From positions 51,382 through 115,381 of the forward strand of contig JAMQHL010000012.1 of NCBI GenBank assembly GCA_025993795.1: a stretch of 64,000 nt of DNA, written 5' to 3'. Position numbers and translations under genes: made by a program. The stretch's first letter is position 1. The number at the start of each line of letters is the position of its first letter. The DNA comes from Planctomycetota bacterium. Its GTDB lineage: Bacteria; Planctomycetota; UBA8742; UBA2392. The notes below the pieces were generated by a model. It ran no database searches. It had not been told where the DNA came from and worked only from the letters and a program-made list of their open reading frames with translations. Of the stretch, positions 7,614-16,718 are shown in pieces.

Positions 7614-10004
7614 ATGCAGAATTTCCTGCCCGCGTTTGTTGAAGCCCAGCTCGCCAAGAAGAAGACCCACGGAAAGCTCGAAGGCACCGTGCTGTTCGTA
7701 GACGTAAGCGGCTTCACTTCACTGACCGAAGTCGCGTTCAAGCTGGGTGACGCCGGCGCTGAGCTGATGAGCCGCGAGCTGACCCGCATTTTCGACCCGA
7801 TGGTCATCGCCGTGCACAACCGCGGCGGCTTCATCGCCAACTTCATGGGAGACGCATTCACCGCCGTGTTCCCTGAGGGCAAGGGCAGCGCGCGCCGGGC
7901 CCTGGACGCAAGCCACGAGATCATCAAATGGTTTACCAAACACGGAACCAGCAAGACGCGCCACGGCGACTTCGAGTTCGGCGTGAAGATCGGCGTTGAA
8001 CACGGCCAGATCGAGTGGGGCATTCCCCACGACAAGAAGTTCAAGGCGCGCCAGTGGTACTTCCGCGGACCCGCCGTTGACGGCGCGGCAGCGGCAGAAC
8101 ACAAGGCCAAGCGCGGCAAGATTGAATTGGGCAAGGTCATCAAGAAGAATGACGACCGCAAAGCCGAACCCGGCCGCCCCCGCAAGACCACGGCCGTGAG
8201 CGAGCGCAAGAAACTGAAGCTTTTCTTTCAAGACGCGATCATCGACGCCGGCGAGCGCGCCGAGCTGCGCCACGTGGTCAGCCTGTTCCTGCGCTTTGAC
8301 GGGGCCAAAGACCATGCAACCGTCGAAAAGGTGTTCAGCGCCCTGCTTGCCGCCGCCGAGCGCCATGGCGGCACGATCAACAAGATCGACTTCGGCGACA
8401 AGGGCTTCACAGCGCTGGTGTTTTTCGGAGCACCCATTGCCGCCGAGAACGCCGAGAGCGCAGCCGTTGCCTTCGCCCAAAGCCTGCCGGTGAACGGTTT
8501 GAACAACATCCCGGGCGTGAAGATGACGGCAGGCATCGACGCCGGCCTGGTGTACTCGGGCCTGCTGGGTGGCGAAAGCCGTAATGAATGGACCTGCATC
8601 GGCGACGCTGTAAATACCAGCGCCCGCCTGATGACCGAGGCCGAGGTCGGCCAGACGCTCGTGACCGACCGCGTGCAGAAGTCGGCCGAAAAGCGCTGGG
8701 AATTCCAGGACAAGGGCACCCGCATCCTCAAAGGCAAATCCAAAGAGACGCGGGTGTTGCAGCCCACGGCGCTGCGCGGCCGCATGCGCGGGTTTACCTA
8801 CCGCAACCCGATGCTGGGCCGCGACAAGGAACTGGCAGTGCTGCTTTCCTTCGTTGATCCGGCCTACGCCTCTGAGCCGAAGTTCGCCGGCATCCAGCGC
8901 ATCCTGGGCGAGCCCGGGCTTGGCAAGACGCGGCTTGTGGCGGCGCTTCGTGCCAAGCTGGAAGAGCGCGGCCGGCCGTTTCACTGGATCACGATGCCCT
9001 GCGACGGCGTGCACAAGAGCGGCTGGAATGCGGTAAGCGCATGGTTGCGGGCATTCTTCGCGATTGCCGAATCAGCAACGCAAGAGGCCAAACGCAAGGC
9101 GATTGAGGACAAGTACCGCGAGTTCGAAAACGACCCGCGCATTCCGGAAAACACCCGCAGCGAACTCAAGCGCACGCTCAGTTTCGCCGCTGACCTGTTG
9201 GACTGCCACTGGGATGATTCACCGTTCGCCAGGCTGGATGACCCCAAGCTGCGCCACGAGAACCGGATCATCGCAGTCAAAGAGCTGCTGCGCGCGCTTG
9301 CGTCAATTGCGCCGACGATCCTTGAGGTTGAGGACACGCACTGGATTGACGCGTCAACGGCCGCCTGGCTGACGGCCATGACGCGCAACATCGCGACCCT
9401 GCCGCTGGCGATTGTCTGCACCAGCCGCTTTGCCGACGACGGCAGCAAGCCCGAGTTGCAGATTGCCCAGGACGTCGAGTTGCAGGACTTTGAGCTCAAG
9501 CCGATTTCAGGCGACGAGTTCACGCAGCAGATGGCCAAAGTTCTTCTCGGCGACGACAAAGAGCTCGACAACGACACCGTCAAGCTGATCAGCGGCAAAG
9601 CCAAGGGCAACCCCTTCTTTACCGAGCAGCTGATTCTGCACCTGCACGAAACCGGCGAGCTTGAAAAAGTGCAGGCACCCGCTGCCGCCGATGAAGCGAC
9701 AAAGCAGCGCACGCGCTTGAAAATGAAGAGCACCGATACCGCCCGTCTGCCCGGCAGCCTGAGCAGCCTGGTGACAGCCCGCATTGACCGCTTGAGCCCC
9801 GAAGTACGCGAGACGGTGAAGCATGCCAGCATTTTGGGCGTGCGCTTTCTGTCGCGGGTACTGGGCGAATTGCTCAAGCGCAGCGGCAAGGTCACGCGCA
9901 GCCTTGAGGAACTTCTTCTCGAGAGTGAGCGGGAAGGCGTGCTGATACCGGCTGAGCGCGCGGAAGCTGCCGCAGACGAGGCCAGCCAGGCGCAGCAGAA
10001 GTAG
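7614..10004 (+). CDS. Class III adenylate/guanylate cyclase with tandem cyclase domains and an AAA-type NTPase
   Basis: The 796-residue product has the architecture of animal soluble adenylyl cyclase. The first cyclase domain (about 20-200) keeps both metal-binding aspartates, in FVDVSGFT (D30) and MGDAFTAVF (D80). A second, divergent cyclase domain (about 220-390) contains KIDFGDKGF and WTCIGDAVNTSARLM. An ATPase domain follows, with Walker A GEPGLGKT at about 432-439 and a Walker-B-like ILEVEDTHWID at about 569-579. The protein should be cytoplasmic; it has no signal peptide or membrane helix. I chose the ATG at 7614 because GAGGGGAAAGAG precedes it; a TTG at 7575 is possible. The usual long C-terminal TPR region is missing. 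It probably makes cAMP in response to bicarbonate, ATP or other cytosolic signals (inference). Confidence 0.85.
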   Translation: MQNFLPAFVEAQLAKKKTHGKLEGTVLFVDVSGFTSLTEVAFKLGDAGAELMSRELTRIFDPMVIAVHNRGGFIANFMGDAFTAVFPEGKGSARRALDASHEIIKWFTKHGTSKTRHGDFEFGVKIGVEHGQIEWGIPHDKKFKARQWYFRGPAVDGAAAAEHKAKRGKIELGKVIKKNDDRKAEPGRPRKTTAVSERKKLKLFFQDAIIDAGERAELRHVVSLFLRFDGAKDHATVEKVFSALLAAAERHGGTINKIDFGDKGFTALVFFGAPIAAENAESAAVAFAQSLPVNGLNNIPGVKMTAGIDAGLVYSGLLGGESRNEWTCIGDAVNTSARLMTEAEVGQTLVTDRVQKSAEKRWEFQDKGTRILKGKSKETRVLQPTALRGRMRGFTYRNPMLGRDKELAVLLSFVDPAYASEPKFAGIQRILGEPGLGKTRLVAALRAKLEERGRPFHWITMPCDGVHKSGWNAVSAWLRAFFAIAESATQEAKRKAIEDKYREFENDPRIPENTRSELKRTLSFAADLLDCHWDDSPFARLDDPKLRHENRIIAVKELLRALASIAPTILEVEDTHWIDASTAAWLTAMTRNIATLPLAIVCTSRFADDGSKPELQIAQDVELQDFELKPISGDEFTQQMAKVLLGDDKELDNDTVKLISGKAKGNPFFTEQLILHLHETGELEKVQAPAAADEATKQRTRLKMKSTDTARLPGSLSSLVTARIDRLSPEVRETVKHASILGVRFLSRVLGELLKRSGKVTRSLEELLLESEREGVLIPAERAEAAADEASQAQQK

Positions 10005-10091
10005 GCCGCGGTTTTCCGGCGCGAACACAATTGGACGACTCTCAGCTTGCCAACGCCCACTCCATTTCAGCGCGCGCTCACGGCACCGGTC

Positions 10092-10943
10092 ATGGGTGTG
10101 GGCCTCGGCATCGATATTTTTGATTCGCAGCCGGACTTTCGAACGCTGATTGCAGACCACCGCGCCGGGTTTGACTTTCTTGAAGTCTATTCGCGCGGCG
10201 ACGCCGACCACACCGATACACTCTTTGCCGAGATCCCTGACGACGTGCCGCGCACGTACCACCACGAGGGCCTGGACCCGGTCGCCCCGGGCCTGTGCCC
10301 CGACGCCCCGATTGCCGCCTGCGTGAAGAACCAGCACCTGCTGACAGCGCCATGGACGGTCGAAGAGTTGGCGGTGCGACGCATCGCTGGCAGGTACACC
10401 GACTTCTTTTTTCCGGCAATCCTGAACGCGGAGTGCGCGGCCGTCACCATCCGGAATCTTGATGCGCTTCACTCGATCCTGCCGGCACCATTGCTGCCGG
10501 AGAACGCACCCTACGAGTTCGTCGTCGGCGATATGCATTTGGCCGACTTTCTGACCACAGTTGCCCACGGGGCGGACTGCGGGTTGGTGCTCGACCTGGG
10601 CCATTACTGGAGCTACCAGCTCTGCGTAGGCAAGGGCGATCAGCCGGACCACGGCCTTGAGCGCCTTGACCTGTCAAGGGTGCTCGAGGTTCACCTGGCG
10701 GGCGCGCGCATCGAGTCATATGCGTCCGGCCGAATCTACCGTGACCTGCATGGCGCTGGCCCGATCCCGGAGGCGTCGTTGTTTCTGCTGCGTGAGCTGT
10801 TGCCAAAGCTGGGCAACCTGAAGGCGATTACCATCGAGGTGGAAAACGCGACGGAGCGCGCCGCCATTGAGCAAGCCGCGCAGGTTCGCGAAGTCGTGCG
10901 CTTCACGCTGCCCGCGTGGCTGGAGGCTGCGAGTGTCACTTGA
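10092..10943 (+). CDS. DUF692 / MbnB-TglH-type multinuclear iron enzyme
   Basis: The sequence begins MGVGLGIDIF and has the DUF692 TIM-barrel signature with the expected metal-ligand residues: E31 (FLEVYS), H57/H58 (YHHEG), E114 (ILNAE), D147/H149 (GDMHL), D168 and H171 (LVLDLGH), H201 (EVHLAGA), D218/H220 and E249. Characterised relatives (MbnB, TglH, ChrH, BufB-type) use di- or tri-iron centres to modify cysteines of ribosomal peptides. They usually need a partner protein, and the overlapping next gene is a good candidate. An in-frame TTG at 10047 would add 15 residues; neither start has a strong ribosome-binding site. I saw no short cysteine-containing precursor ORF adjacent to it. Confidence 0.8.
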   Translation: MGVGLGIDIFDSQPDFRTLIADHRAGFDFLEVYSRGDADHTDTLFAEIPDDVPRTYHHEGLDPVAPGLCPDAPIAACVKNQHLLTAPWTVEELAVRRIAGRYTDFFFPAILNAECAAVTIRNLDALHSILPAPLLPENAPYEFVVGDMHLADFLTTVAHGADCGLVLDLGHYWSYQLCVGKGDQPDHGLERLDLSRVLEVHLAGARIESYASGRIYRDLHGAGPIPEASLFLLRELLPKLGNLKAITIEVENATERAAIEQAAQVREVVRFTLPAWLEAASVT

Positions 10944-11640
10944 AGCCCAGTACTCGGCCCTGTATGCGCTGTTTTACAAGCGCCGCGCGCGCGACGCGTT
11001 CTTTCAGGCCGGCCACGCGCCCGTGGCGGGGTTGACGAACGTTGAGATTCGCCAGCTTCAACTCGCGGACGGCCTGCGCTTCGACAGCGTCGTGGGGCTT
11101 CACCAGGGCGACCTGGCGCACCAGTGGTACGCGACACGCGTACCCGGCGGCTGGCTGGCGCTGCAGGTGGCGCTGGACACGGACGACCGCGAACTCGTGG
11201 CCAGCTTCACCGGCAGCGACGCCTTTGAGTTGCGCGTAGATGACGATGCCGACGGCCGCGCGCTGCTGGCGTGGGTCGGGGCTCTTGCAGAAAGCGGTCA
11301 CCTGCCCGAGGCGCCATGGCTGCCCGAGTTGCTGCGCTATGAGCTGCTGCTGAACGCGCGCTGGATTGACGCCCACACGCCCCGCGTTGAAGAGTTCAAA
11401 TACGAAGTGCCCGGCATTCGCGAGTCACTTGTTGAGCGGCGAACCTTCCCCACCGACGAAGACCCCGTGCGCTACGGCGCGCTGTTTCACAAAGATGAAC
11501 GCGGTGTCGGCGAAGCCACGCTGGATCGTGACGAGGCGCGGGCGATGCATGCAATCCTGGCTGGCGCCGACACCAGCGGCGAGCCGCCGAGACTTCTCAA
11601 GCGCTGCAAGGCGCTGCTGCGCGAGATGTCAGGCTGGTAG
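10933..11640 (+). CDS. Putative partner protein of the DUF692 enzyme
   Basis: The start is a GTG inside the end of the DUF692 gene, giving an 11-base overlap and strong coupling. The 235-residue product reads VSLEAQYSALYALFYKRRARDAFF and then becomes a mixed alpha/beta protein with many aromatic and acidic residues. It has no signal peptide or membrane segment. DUF692 enzymes are typically co-encoded with a HvfC/BufC/MbnC-type protein that binds the peptide leader and completes the active complex. The position fits that role, but I cannot confirm the fold by eye. Its 3' end overlaps rsmH convergently by 12 bases. Confidence 0.6.
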   Translation: MSLEAQYSALYALFYKRRARDAFFQAGHAPVAGLTNVEIRQLQLADGLRFDSVVGLHQGDLAHQWYATRVPGGWLALQVALDTDDRELVASFTGSDAFELRVDDDADGRALLAWVGALAESGHLPEAPWLPELLRYELLLNARWIDAHTPRVEEFKYEVPGIRESLVERRTFPTDEDPVRYGALFHKDERGVGEATLDRDEARAMHAILAGADTSGEPPRLLKRCKALLREMSGW

Positions 11641-12651
11641 CTCAGACGTGAACAATCGCGCCGAGCGCGCGCGCGGGTTGTTGTAGATCTCGACTTTGCC
11701 CGCACGCATGCCCGTGAGTTCGGCTGTTGCAAAGACGCCCGAAGCGACCAGGTCCTTGAACGTGTCGCGCACCTTGCGTTCTTCGCCGCTGTGAAAGGTA
11801 AGGATAGCAACGCGTCCGCCCGGGTTCATGCTTGCCGGCAGCACGCGCAGCAACTCTGCCAGATTTGCGGCCTCGCGGTTCACTGCCATGCGCAGCGCCT
11901 GGAAAACGCGCGCGGCGGGGTGCTTGTCGCGTGCGTTTTCTTTGCGGTAAGTGTCCGGGTCCAGGCCGTGTACCCGCAGCACCAGTCCCGCCAGCGCGTG
12001 CGTTGTACGCGGCGTTTCACGCTTCAGCACGTGGGCAAGCGCCTCAGCTTTCGGCTCGTCGGCAAAGTCGCGCAGTAGCTCGGCCAATGCAGATTCCTCA
12101 GTGGCGTGGATGAACTCAAGTGCGGTGCGGCCTCGCGTGTCGTCCATGCGCATGTCCAGCGGCCCATCGTGCTTGAATGCGAATCCGCGACTTGGCTGGT
12201 CAAGTTGCATGCTGGAAACGCCAAGGTCGGCAAGCAGGCAATCCACACCGATGATCTGCTCTGCGGCCAGCACGCCGCCGATGCCCGCGAAGTTCGTGTG
12301 ATGCGGCGATAGCGACAGGCCCAGCGATGCCAGCCGCGCCGTGGTGCGCTGCAGCTCAACGCCATCGATGTCAATGCCGATCACACGCGCGCCGGTGCCG
12401 GCCAATGCCTCTGCATGGCCACCATAGCCCACTGTGCAGTCGAGTACCGTCTCGCCCGCCTGCGGGTGCAGCGCCGACAGAATTTCGGCAAGCAGAATCG
12501 GCACGTGGGTACCCGCCGGCGTGCGGCCCTGCGCGCGTACCTTCTCCTGCTCGTCGGGATACTCTGCCGGGTTGAGTTCTTTGTACCGGTCTTCAAATTG
12601 TTTCGGGTGCGTGCCCGGGTAGCGCTTGCGACGTGGCGGCTTGTTCTGCAT
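11629..12651 (-). CDS. rsmH: 16S rRNA (cytosine(1402)-N(4))-methyltransferase RsmH
   Basis: RsmH methylates N4 of C1402 in the decoding centre of 16S rRNA using SAM. Visible motifs are THVPILLAEIL near the start, the SAM-binding LDCTVGYGGHAEAL, DLGVSSMQLDQPSRGFAF, GPLDMRMD and the C-terminal LTFHSGEERKVR, a variant of the family's FHSLEDR block. The ATG at 12651 yields 340 residues, slightly longer than the usual 310-320 because of a basic N-terminal extension. In many bacteria rsmH opens the division and cell-wall cluster; here it stands alone, flanked by unrelated genes, as is common in lineages with a dispersed dcw cluster. Confidence 0.93.
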   Translation of the reverse strand: MQNKPPRRKRYPGTHPKQFEDRYKELNPAEYPDEQEKVRAQGRTPAGTHVPILLAEILSALHPQAGETVLDCTVGYGGHAEALAGTGARVIGIDIDGVELQRTTARLASLGLSLSPHHTNFAGIGGVLAAEQIIGVDCLLADLGVSSMQLDQPSRGFAFKHDGPLDMRMDDTRGRTALEFIHATEESALAELLRDFADEPKAEALAHVLKRETPRTTHALAGLVLRVHGLDPDTYRKENARDKHPAARVFQALRMAVNREAANLAELLRVLPASMNPGGRVAILTFHSGEERKVRDTFKDLVASGVFATAELTGMRAGKVEIYNNPRARSARLFTSELPA

Positions 12652-12740
12652 GGCGCCGAGATTAGCGGTTTTGGCGCAAAGAACGACCCGCACTCATGGC
12701 GTGCAAGCGGTTTTGTTATGCTCGCGGCCCGGAGAATCCC

Positions 12741-13901
12741 ATGGCCCACGAACTTCTGGCGGCGGCACAATCGATGCAGGAATGGCTTACGCAGCAGCGC
12801 CGCACGCTGCACATGATGCCGGAACTCTCGCTTTTCGAGTTCAAGACCAGCGAACATTGCGCCCATGAACTGACCAAGCTCGGCTTCAAGGTCCGCAAGC
12901 CCTGGGCCGAGGGTTTGATCGCCGACATAAACGGCCCCAACGCAACGGGCCGCATTGCGCTGCGCGCCGACATGGACGCCCTGCCGATCCAGGAGCTCAA
13001 CGACATCCCCTACCGTTCTCGCCACGACGGCGTCGCCCACATGTGCGGCCACGACACACACATGGCGGTCCTGCTTGGCGCCGCCAAGCTGCTCTCCGGT
13101 ATGCGCGACGAGCTCAAACGCAATGTGCGCCTGCTGTTTCAGCCCAGCGAAGAGCTGCCCCCCGGCGGCGCGCCCGGCATGATTGCCAACGGCTGCCTTG
13201 AAGGCGTGGACGAGGTGTACGGCTTGCACAACCTGCCGACGCTTGAGGTTGGCCAGATCGCAACGTGCAGCGGCCCGATGACGGCAGCCGCGGACATTTT
13301 CGAAATCAAGCTGACAGGCCGCGGCGGCCACGCCTCGCGCCCGCAGGATTCGATTGACCCGATCCCGGCGTGCTGTGAGCTGGTGGGCATGCTGCAAACG
13401 CTGGTGTCGCGCCGCGTGGCCCCCTTTGAACAAGCCGTGCTCAGCGTGACCAAGGTGAAAGCCGGCACCACGCACAACATCATCCCCGACGACGCCGAGC
13501 TGACGGGCACCGTGCGCACATACGCCGAGCCCGTGCGGGCGCGAATCATCAGCGATATGGGCCGCATGGTCAAAGCAGTCGCCGACGCCCATGAGTTGAC
13601 AGGTGAGCTGAACTACACCCGCGGTTACGACAGTATCGTCAACTACGAAAGTGGCGCGAACATAGTGTGCAATGCCGCCACCGAGATCGTGGGCGCGGGC
13701 AACGTTGATCCGGCCTACGAGCGCCAGACCTGGGGCGAAGACTTCGCCTACTATCTACAGAAGAAGCCGGGCGCGTTTTTCCTGCTGGGCAGCGGCAACA
13801 AAGCCAAAGGCATCACCAACCCGGTGCACTCGGCCCGCTTCAACGTTGACGAAACCTGCCTGCCGATAGGTGTAGCAGTCATGGCCAAACTGGCGCTGTA
13901 G
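12741..13901 (+). CDS. M20 family amidohydrolase (N-acyl-amino acid / hippurate hydrolase type)
   Basis: The 386-residue protein has the di-metal M20D pattern: RADMDALPIQE, HMCGHDTHMAVLLGAA (metal ligands), FQPSEELPPGGAPGMI with the catalytic glutamate region, the dimerisation-domain GRGGHASRPQ, and the final WGEDFAYYLQ. Family members hydrolyse N-acyl or indole-conjugated amino acids, or N-acetyl-diaminopimelate, in the cytoplasm; the substrate here is unknown. The ATG at 12741 is preceded by CGGAGAAT. It is transcribed away from rsmH and followed by about 165 bp without a gene. Confidence 0.88.
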   Translation: MAHELLAAAQSMQEWLTQQRRTLHMMPELSLFEFKTSEHCAHELTKLGFKVRKPWAEGLIADINGPNATGRIALRADMDALPIQELNDIPYRSRHDGVAHMCGHDTHMAVLLGAAKLLSGMRDELKRNVRLLFQPSEELPPGGAPGMIANGCLEGVDEVYGLHNLPTLEVGQIATCSGPMTAAADIFEIKLTGRGGHASRPQDSIDPIPACCELVGMLQTLVSRRVAPFEQAVLSVTKVKAGTTHNIIPDDAELTGTVRTYAEPVRARIISDMGRMVKAVADAHELTGELNYTRGYDSIVNYESGANIVCNAATEIVGAGNVDPAYERQTWGEDFAYYLQKKPGAFFLLGSGNKAKGITNPVHSARFNVDETCLPIGVAVMAKLAL

Positions 13902-14066
13902 GCGGGCAGCCACATGGGCAGACAGAGCCGCTTCGCAGACGCCGTGTGCAATGCCCGAGTTCGCAAGCCTGGATTAGACATTGCGGATGCGCGTTGCACT
14001 TACTTGCTGACTATTCGCGTATATGTGTTGGGTGGTTAGAGTGGCCTCCATACCACGGAGGTCCCC

Positions 14067-14999
14067 ATGCGCGCTCTTTTGCTCCTGTCTTTCCTTCCTC
14101 TGCTCTTGCTTGCCGGTTGTGGCGGCAACCCTGAAGGTGGCGATTCCGGCTTCAAACAGCCGCCTGACCCGCTGGCGATCAACTTCTGGACCGTCAACCT
14201 GCCCAACGGGCGCGTGGGCCAGTGGTACGAAGCGTATTTCAGTATCACCGGTGGTGTGGGGCCGTTTTCATGGTCGCGCACCGAGGGCTACTTTCCGCCG
14301 GGCCTGTACCTGGCAGCAACGAACACTTCAACGGTGGAGTTGTCGGGCACACCGACCATGGCAGGAACCTGGATCTTCACGGTCCAGGTGATTGACAACC
14401 ACGGCCGAACGCGCAGCGGCGACTTTGTGATCACGATTGACGCGTTTGCAACATACGGCATGCCGACTTCCGGCAATGTCGTGTTCATCATTGACGCGTC
14501 GCTGGAAAGCTCATATGCGGGGGGCGGGTACACGTCGCAGCTTGATGCCGAGCGCGCCAAGTGGGACGAACTGAAGCTGCTGCTGAACACGGCGCACAAC
14601 TTCGACGTGATTCGCATTGGCGGCGTCAACGAGTACGACGCACTGTTTGGCAGCCTTCAGGTCGCAAGCTCGACCAACCTGTCCACTGCCGACTCCAACA
14701 TGCTGGCGCTGAGCTCTTCTGGCGACGCGGCTTTCTATTCGGCCTTGCAGGCTGCCGTCACGCAGTACGGCACCGGCACACGCGTGATCATTCTGGGTGG
14801 CGCACGGCCCGGCGCAGACAGCGGCGCACCCGGTGGTTTCATCGAAATCCCGGAGATTCATGCCGGCCTTGAACAGTGGCTTCAAGCTTCGCCGAACGTG
14901 CGGATTGATGCGCACCTTTTTGGCGTGAACAGCGAAGTCGAGCTGCTGTTCCAGAACCTCACGCACCGCACCAACGGGGCCTGGTACTGGCACCAGTAG
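14067..14999 (+). CDS. Lipoprotein with Ig-like and VWA-like domains
   Basis: A lipoprotein signal peptide ends in LLLAGC with Cys18, and GGAGG precedes the ATG. Residues about 45-135 resemble a cadherin/He_PIG putative Ig domain (GQWYEAYFSITGGVGPFSW, GTPTMAGTWIFTV). Residues about 145-310 resemble a von Willebrand factor A fold beginning VVFIIDASLES. The metal site is degenerate: DASLE stands where a MIDAS would read DxSxS. The product is expected to be anchored in the outer or inner membrane with a binding or adhesion role (inference). It may be co-transcribed with the PNGase F-like gene 70 bp downstream. Confidence 0.65.
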   Translation: MRALLLLSFLPLLLLAGCGGNPEGGDSGFKQPPDPLAINFWTVNLPNGRVGQWYEAYFSITGGVGPFSWSRTEGYFPPGLYLAATNTSTVELSGTPTMAGTWIFTVQVIDNHGRTRSGDFVITIDAFATYGMPTSGNVVFIIDASLESSYAGGGYTSQLDAERAKWDELKLLLNTAHNFDVIRIGGVNEYDALFGSLQVASSTNLSTADSNMLALSSSGDAAFYSALQAAVTQYGTGTRVIILGGARPGADSGAPGGFIEIPEIHAGLEQWLQASPNVRIDAHLFGVNSEVELLFQNLTHRTNGAWYWHQ

Positions 15000-15068
15000 A
15001 TGCCCCGCTTGCGCCCAGCCCCTGCACCGCCATGATGCGGCTTGGTCTGGGCCAACCGTGGGGATCGT

Positions 15069-16718
15069 ATGAAGTGCATATTGTACGTTGTCGGCGCCGT
15101 GGCGCTGCTGTCCAGCATAGTGATCGCGCAGGACCCGCCCGCCAAGCCGGAAACCCCGGCGAACGTGCTTCACGAGACGTTTGAAGCGCGCGACGGCGAG
15201 CCACCCTGTGCCCTGCGAAAGCACGCCGAAGGGCGCGCACCCGAGATCAAGGACGGCAGCCTGCATCTGCTGTCGGGTGACGGCGGCGAAAACAACTCGG
15301 CTGCGTTTCCTTTACACGTCAAGGGCGAGCACCGGCAGATCAAAGCCGAAGTCGTTTTTGCGTTGGGAAAGGGCGGGCGCGGCATGTCGTTGATGCTGCT
15401 GAATACCGCCCATTTCGCGGCCGCCGGCGCAGCCTTCTACCTCTACAAAGCCAAGGGCTTCCCGGACGACCCCACGCCCAAAGAGCCTGAGTGGGACGAA
15501 CCCAACCTGTGGGGCAGCTTTGCGCTGGCACTGGACACGCACAACCCGCCCACCGATGACCCCTTCAACAAGTGGGGCAACATCCACAAGCGCGAGCAAC
15601 GTGAACTCAGCCTGCATTTTGACGGGCGCGAGATTGCCAATCGCTTCGTGGCGCCAGACTTCGTGAATGGCCAGGCCTGCGTGCTGACGTTACAGGTTGA
15701 CTTCGTCACCGGCGGCGCGGAGGTGACCGTGAGTGTAGGCGGCCAGGCCATCTACGACCGCCACTTCATCCCGCACATGCTGCCCTATGAATCCCGCGCC
15801 GCAGTCGGTGCGTTCGGCCCCGATGGCGGCACCTGCGCAATCGACAGCGTGAACGTCGAATGGAACAGGCCAGCCGAGGCTTCGCCGGGCGCGCTGACGT
15901 TGCAGGCCTTTCACAGCACCTGGTGCCAGCGCGGCACGGTCGAGCGCGAGGTTGACCTGTTGCCCGCCGCAGTCGAGTTCGAACGCGCGATCATGACGCT
16001 GCGCCTCAAGCCCATGGTCGAGAGAGACGAGTGGGACCGGCTGGGCCATGTCTGGATATGGGATGGCGACACGCGCTTTGAACTTGCGCGGATTCTCACG
16101 CCGTTCATGCTTTGGGGCGCTAGCTACGAGTACGTCTGCGACGTTACCAGCTTCGCGCATCTGCTGCGCGGCGGGCGCAAGATCGGCGTTGGCCTGGGCG
16201 GCAATGTCGGCAACGGTTTTGCGTTCGACCTGGAATTCTCTTACTACCGGCGACCCTCCGATGTGGCTGCACTGCCGCGAGTTGTCGGGATAGTCAACGT
16301 CTGGAACGGCAATGCCCACTTCAACCAGGCCGACAGCGTTGAGAAAACATTCGGCAAGCGCGCGGTCATGATCCCCGAAGGCGCCAAGCGTGCGCTGCTG
16401 CGCATCTGCGTCACCGGCCACGGCAGCCTCGAGTTTCATCCGCTTGCCCGCACAATAAAGATCGGCGCCAACGAATACTCTGACCCTTTGCGCACGGACG
16501 ATTGCTACCTGAACCCGTGGCGGCCGCAATTCGGCACATGGAAGTACGACCGTGCCGGCTGGGGCCCCGGCAGCTTCGGGCGCGTCTGGGAAATCGACAT
16601 CACCGAGCATCTGAAACCCGGCGAAGCGCTGCAGCTTGAATACAGCAGTGAAGCCTACGAAGCCAAAGACTGGGCGCAGCACTGCATCGAAAGCCAGGTC
16701 ATCTTTCTCGCGGGCTGA
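15069..16718 (+). CDS. Secreted peptide-N-glycosidase F-like protein
   Basis: The protein has a signal peptide (MKCILYVVGAVALLSSIVIAQ), then an N-terminal beta-rich region of about 260 residues with a concanavalin/LamG-like look. A C-terminal half follows whose motifs match the two PNGase F domains. DEWDR with D323 aligns with catalytic Asp60, followed by RFELARILTPF. TGHGSLEF with E455 aligns with Glu206. The end has NPWRPQFGTW..DRAGWGPG, matching the NP...W..DRAGWCPG block. The residue matching Glu118 appears to be Gly. PNGase F removes N-linked glycans from asparagine. The start at 15069 gives 550 residues, much longer than the Flavobacterium enzyme (about 314 mature). Activity is unproven. 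Confidence 0.75.
   Translation: MKCILYVVGAVALLSSIVIAQDPPAKPETPANVLHETFEARDGEPPCALRKHAEGRAPEIKDGSLHLLSGDGGENNSAAFPLHVKGEHRQIKAEVVFALGKGGRGMSLMLLNTAHFAAAGAAFYLYKAKGFPDDPTPKEPEWDEPNLWGSFALALDTHNPPTDDPFNKWGNIHKREQRELSLHFDGREIANRFVAPDFVNGQACVLTLQVDFVTGGAEVTVSVGGQAIYDRHFIPHMLPYESRAAVGAFGPDGGTCAIDSVNVEWNRPAEASPGALTLQAFHSTWCQRGTVEREVDLLPAAVEFERAIMTLRLKPMVERDEWDRLGHVWIWDGDTRFELARILTPFMLWGASYEYVCDVTSFAHLLRGGRKIGVGLGGNVGNGFAFDLEFSYYRRPSDVAALPRVVGIVNVWNGNAHFNQADSVEKTFGKRAVMIPEGAKRALLRICVTGHGSLEFHPLARTIKIGANEYSDPLRTDDCYLNPWRPQFGTWKYDRAGWGPGSFGRVWEIDITEHLKPGEALQLEYSSEAYEAKDWAQHCIESQVIFLAG

Noticed and set aside
10092..11640. A complete methanobactin-type biosynthetic cluster
   Set aside because: Only a DUF692 enzyme and a possible partner are present; no precursor peptide, transporter or aminotransferase was found in the window.
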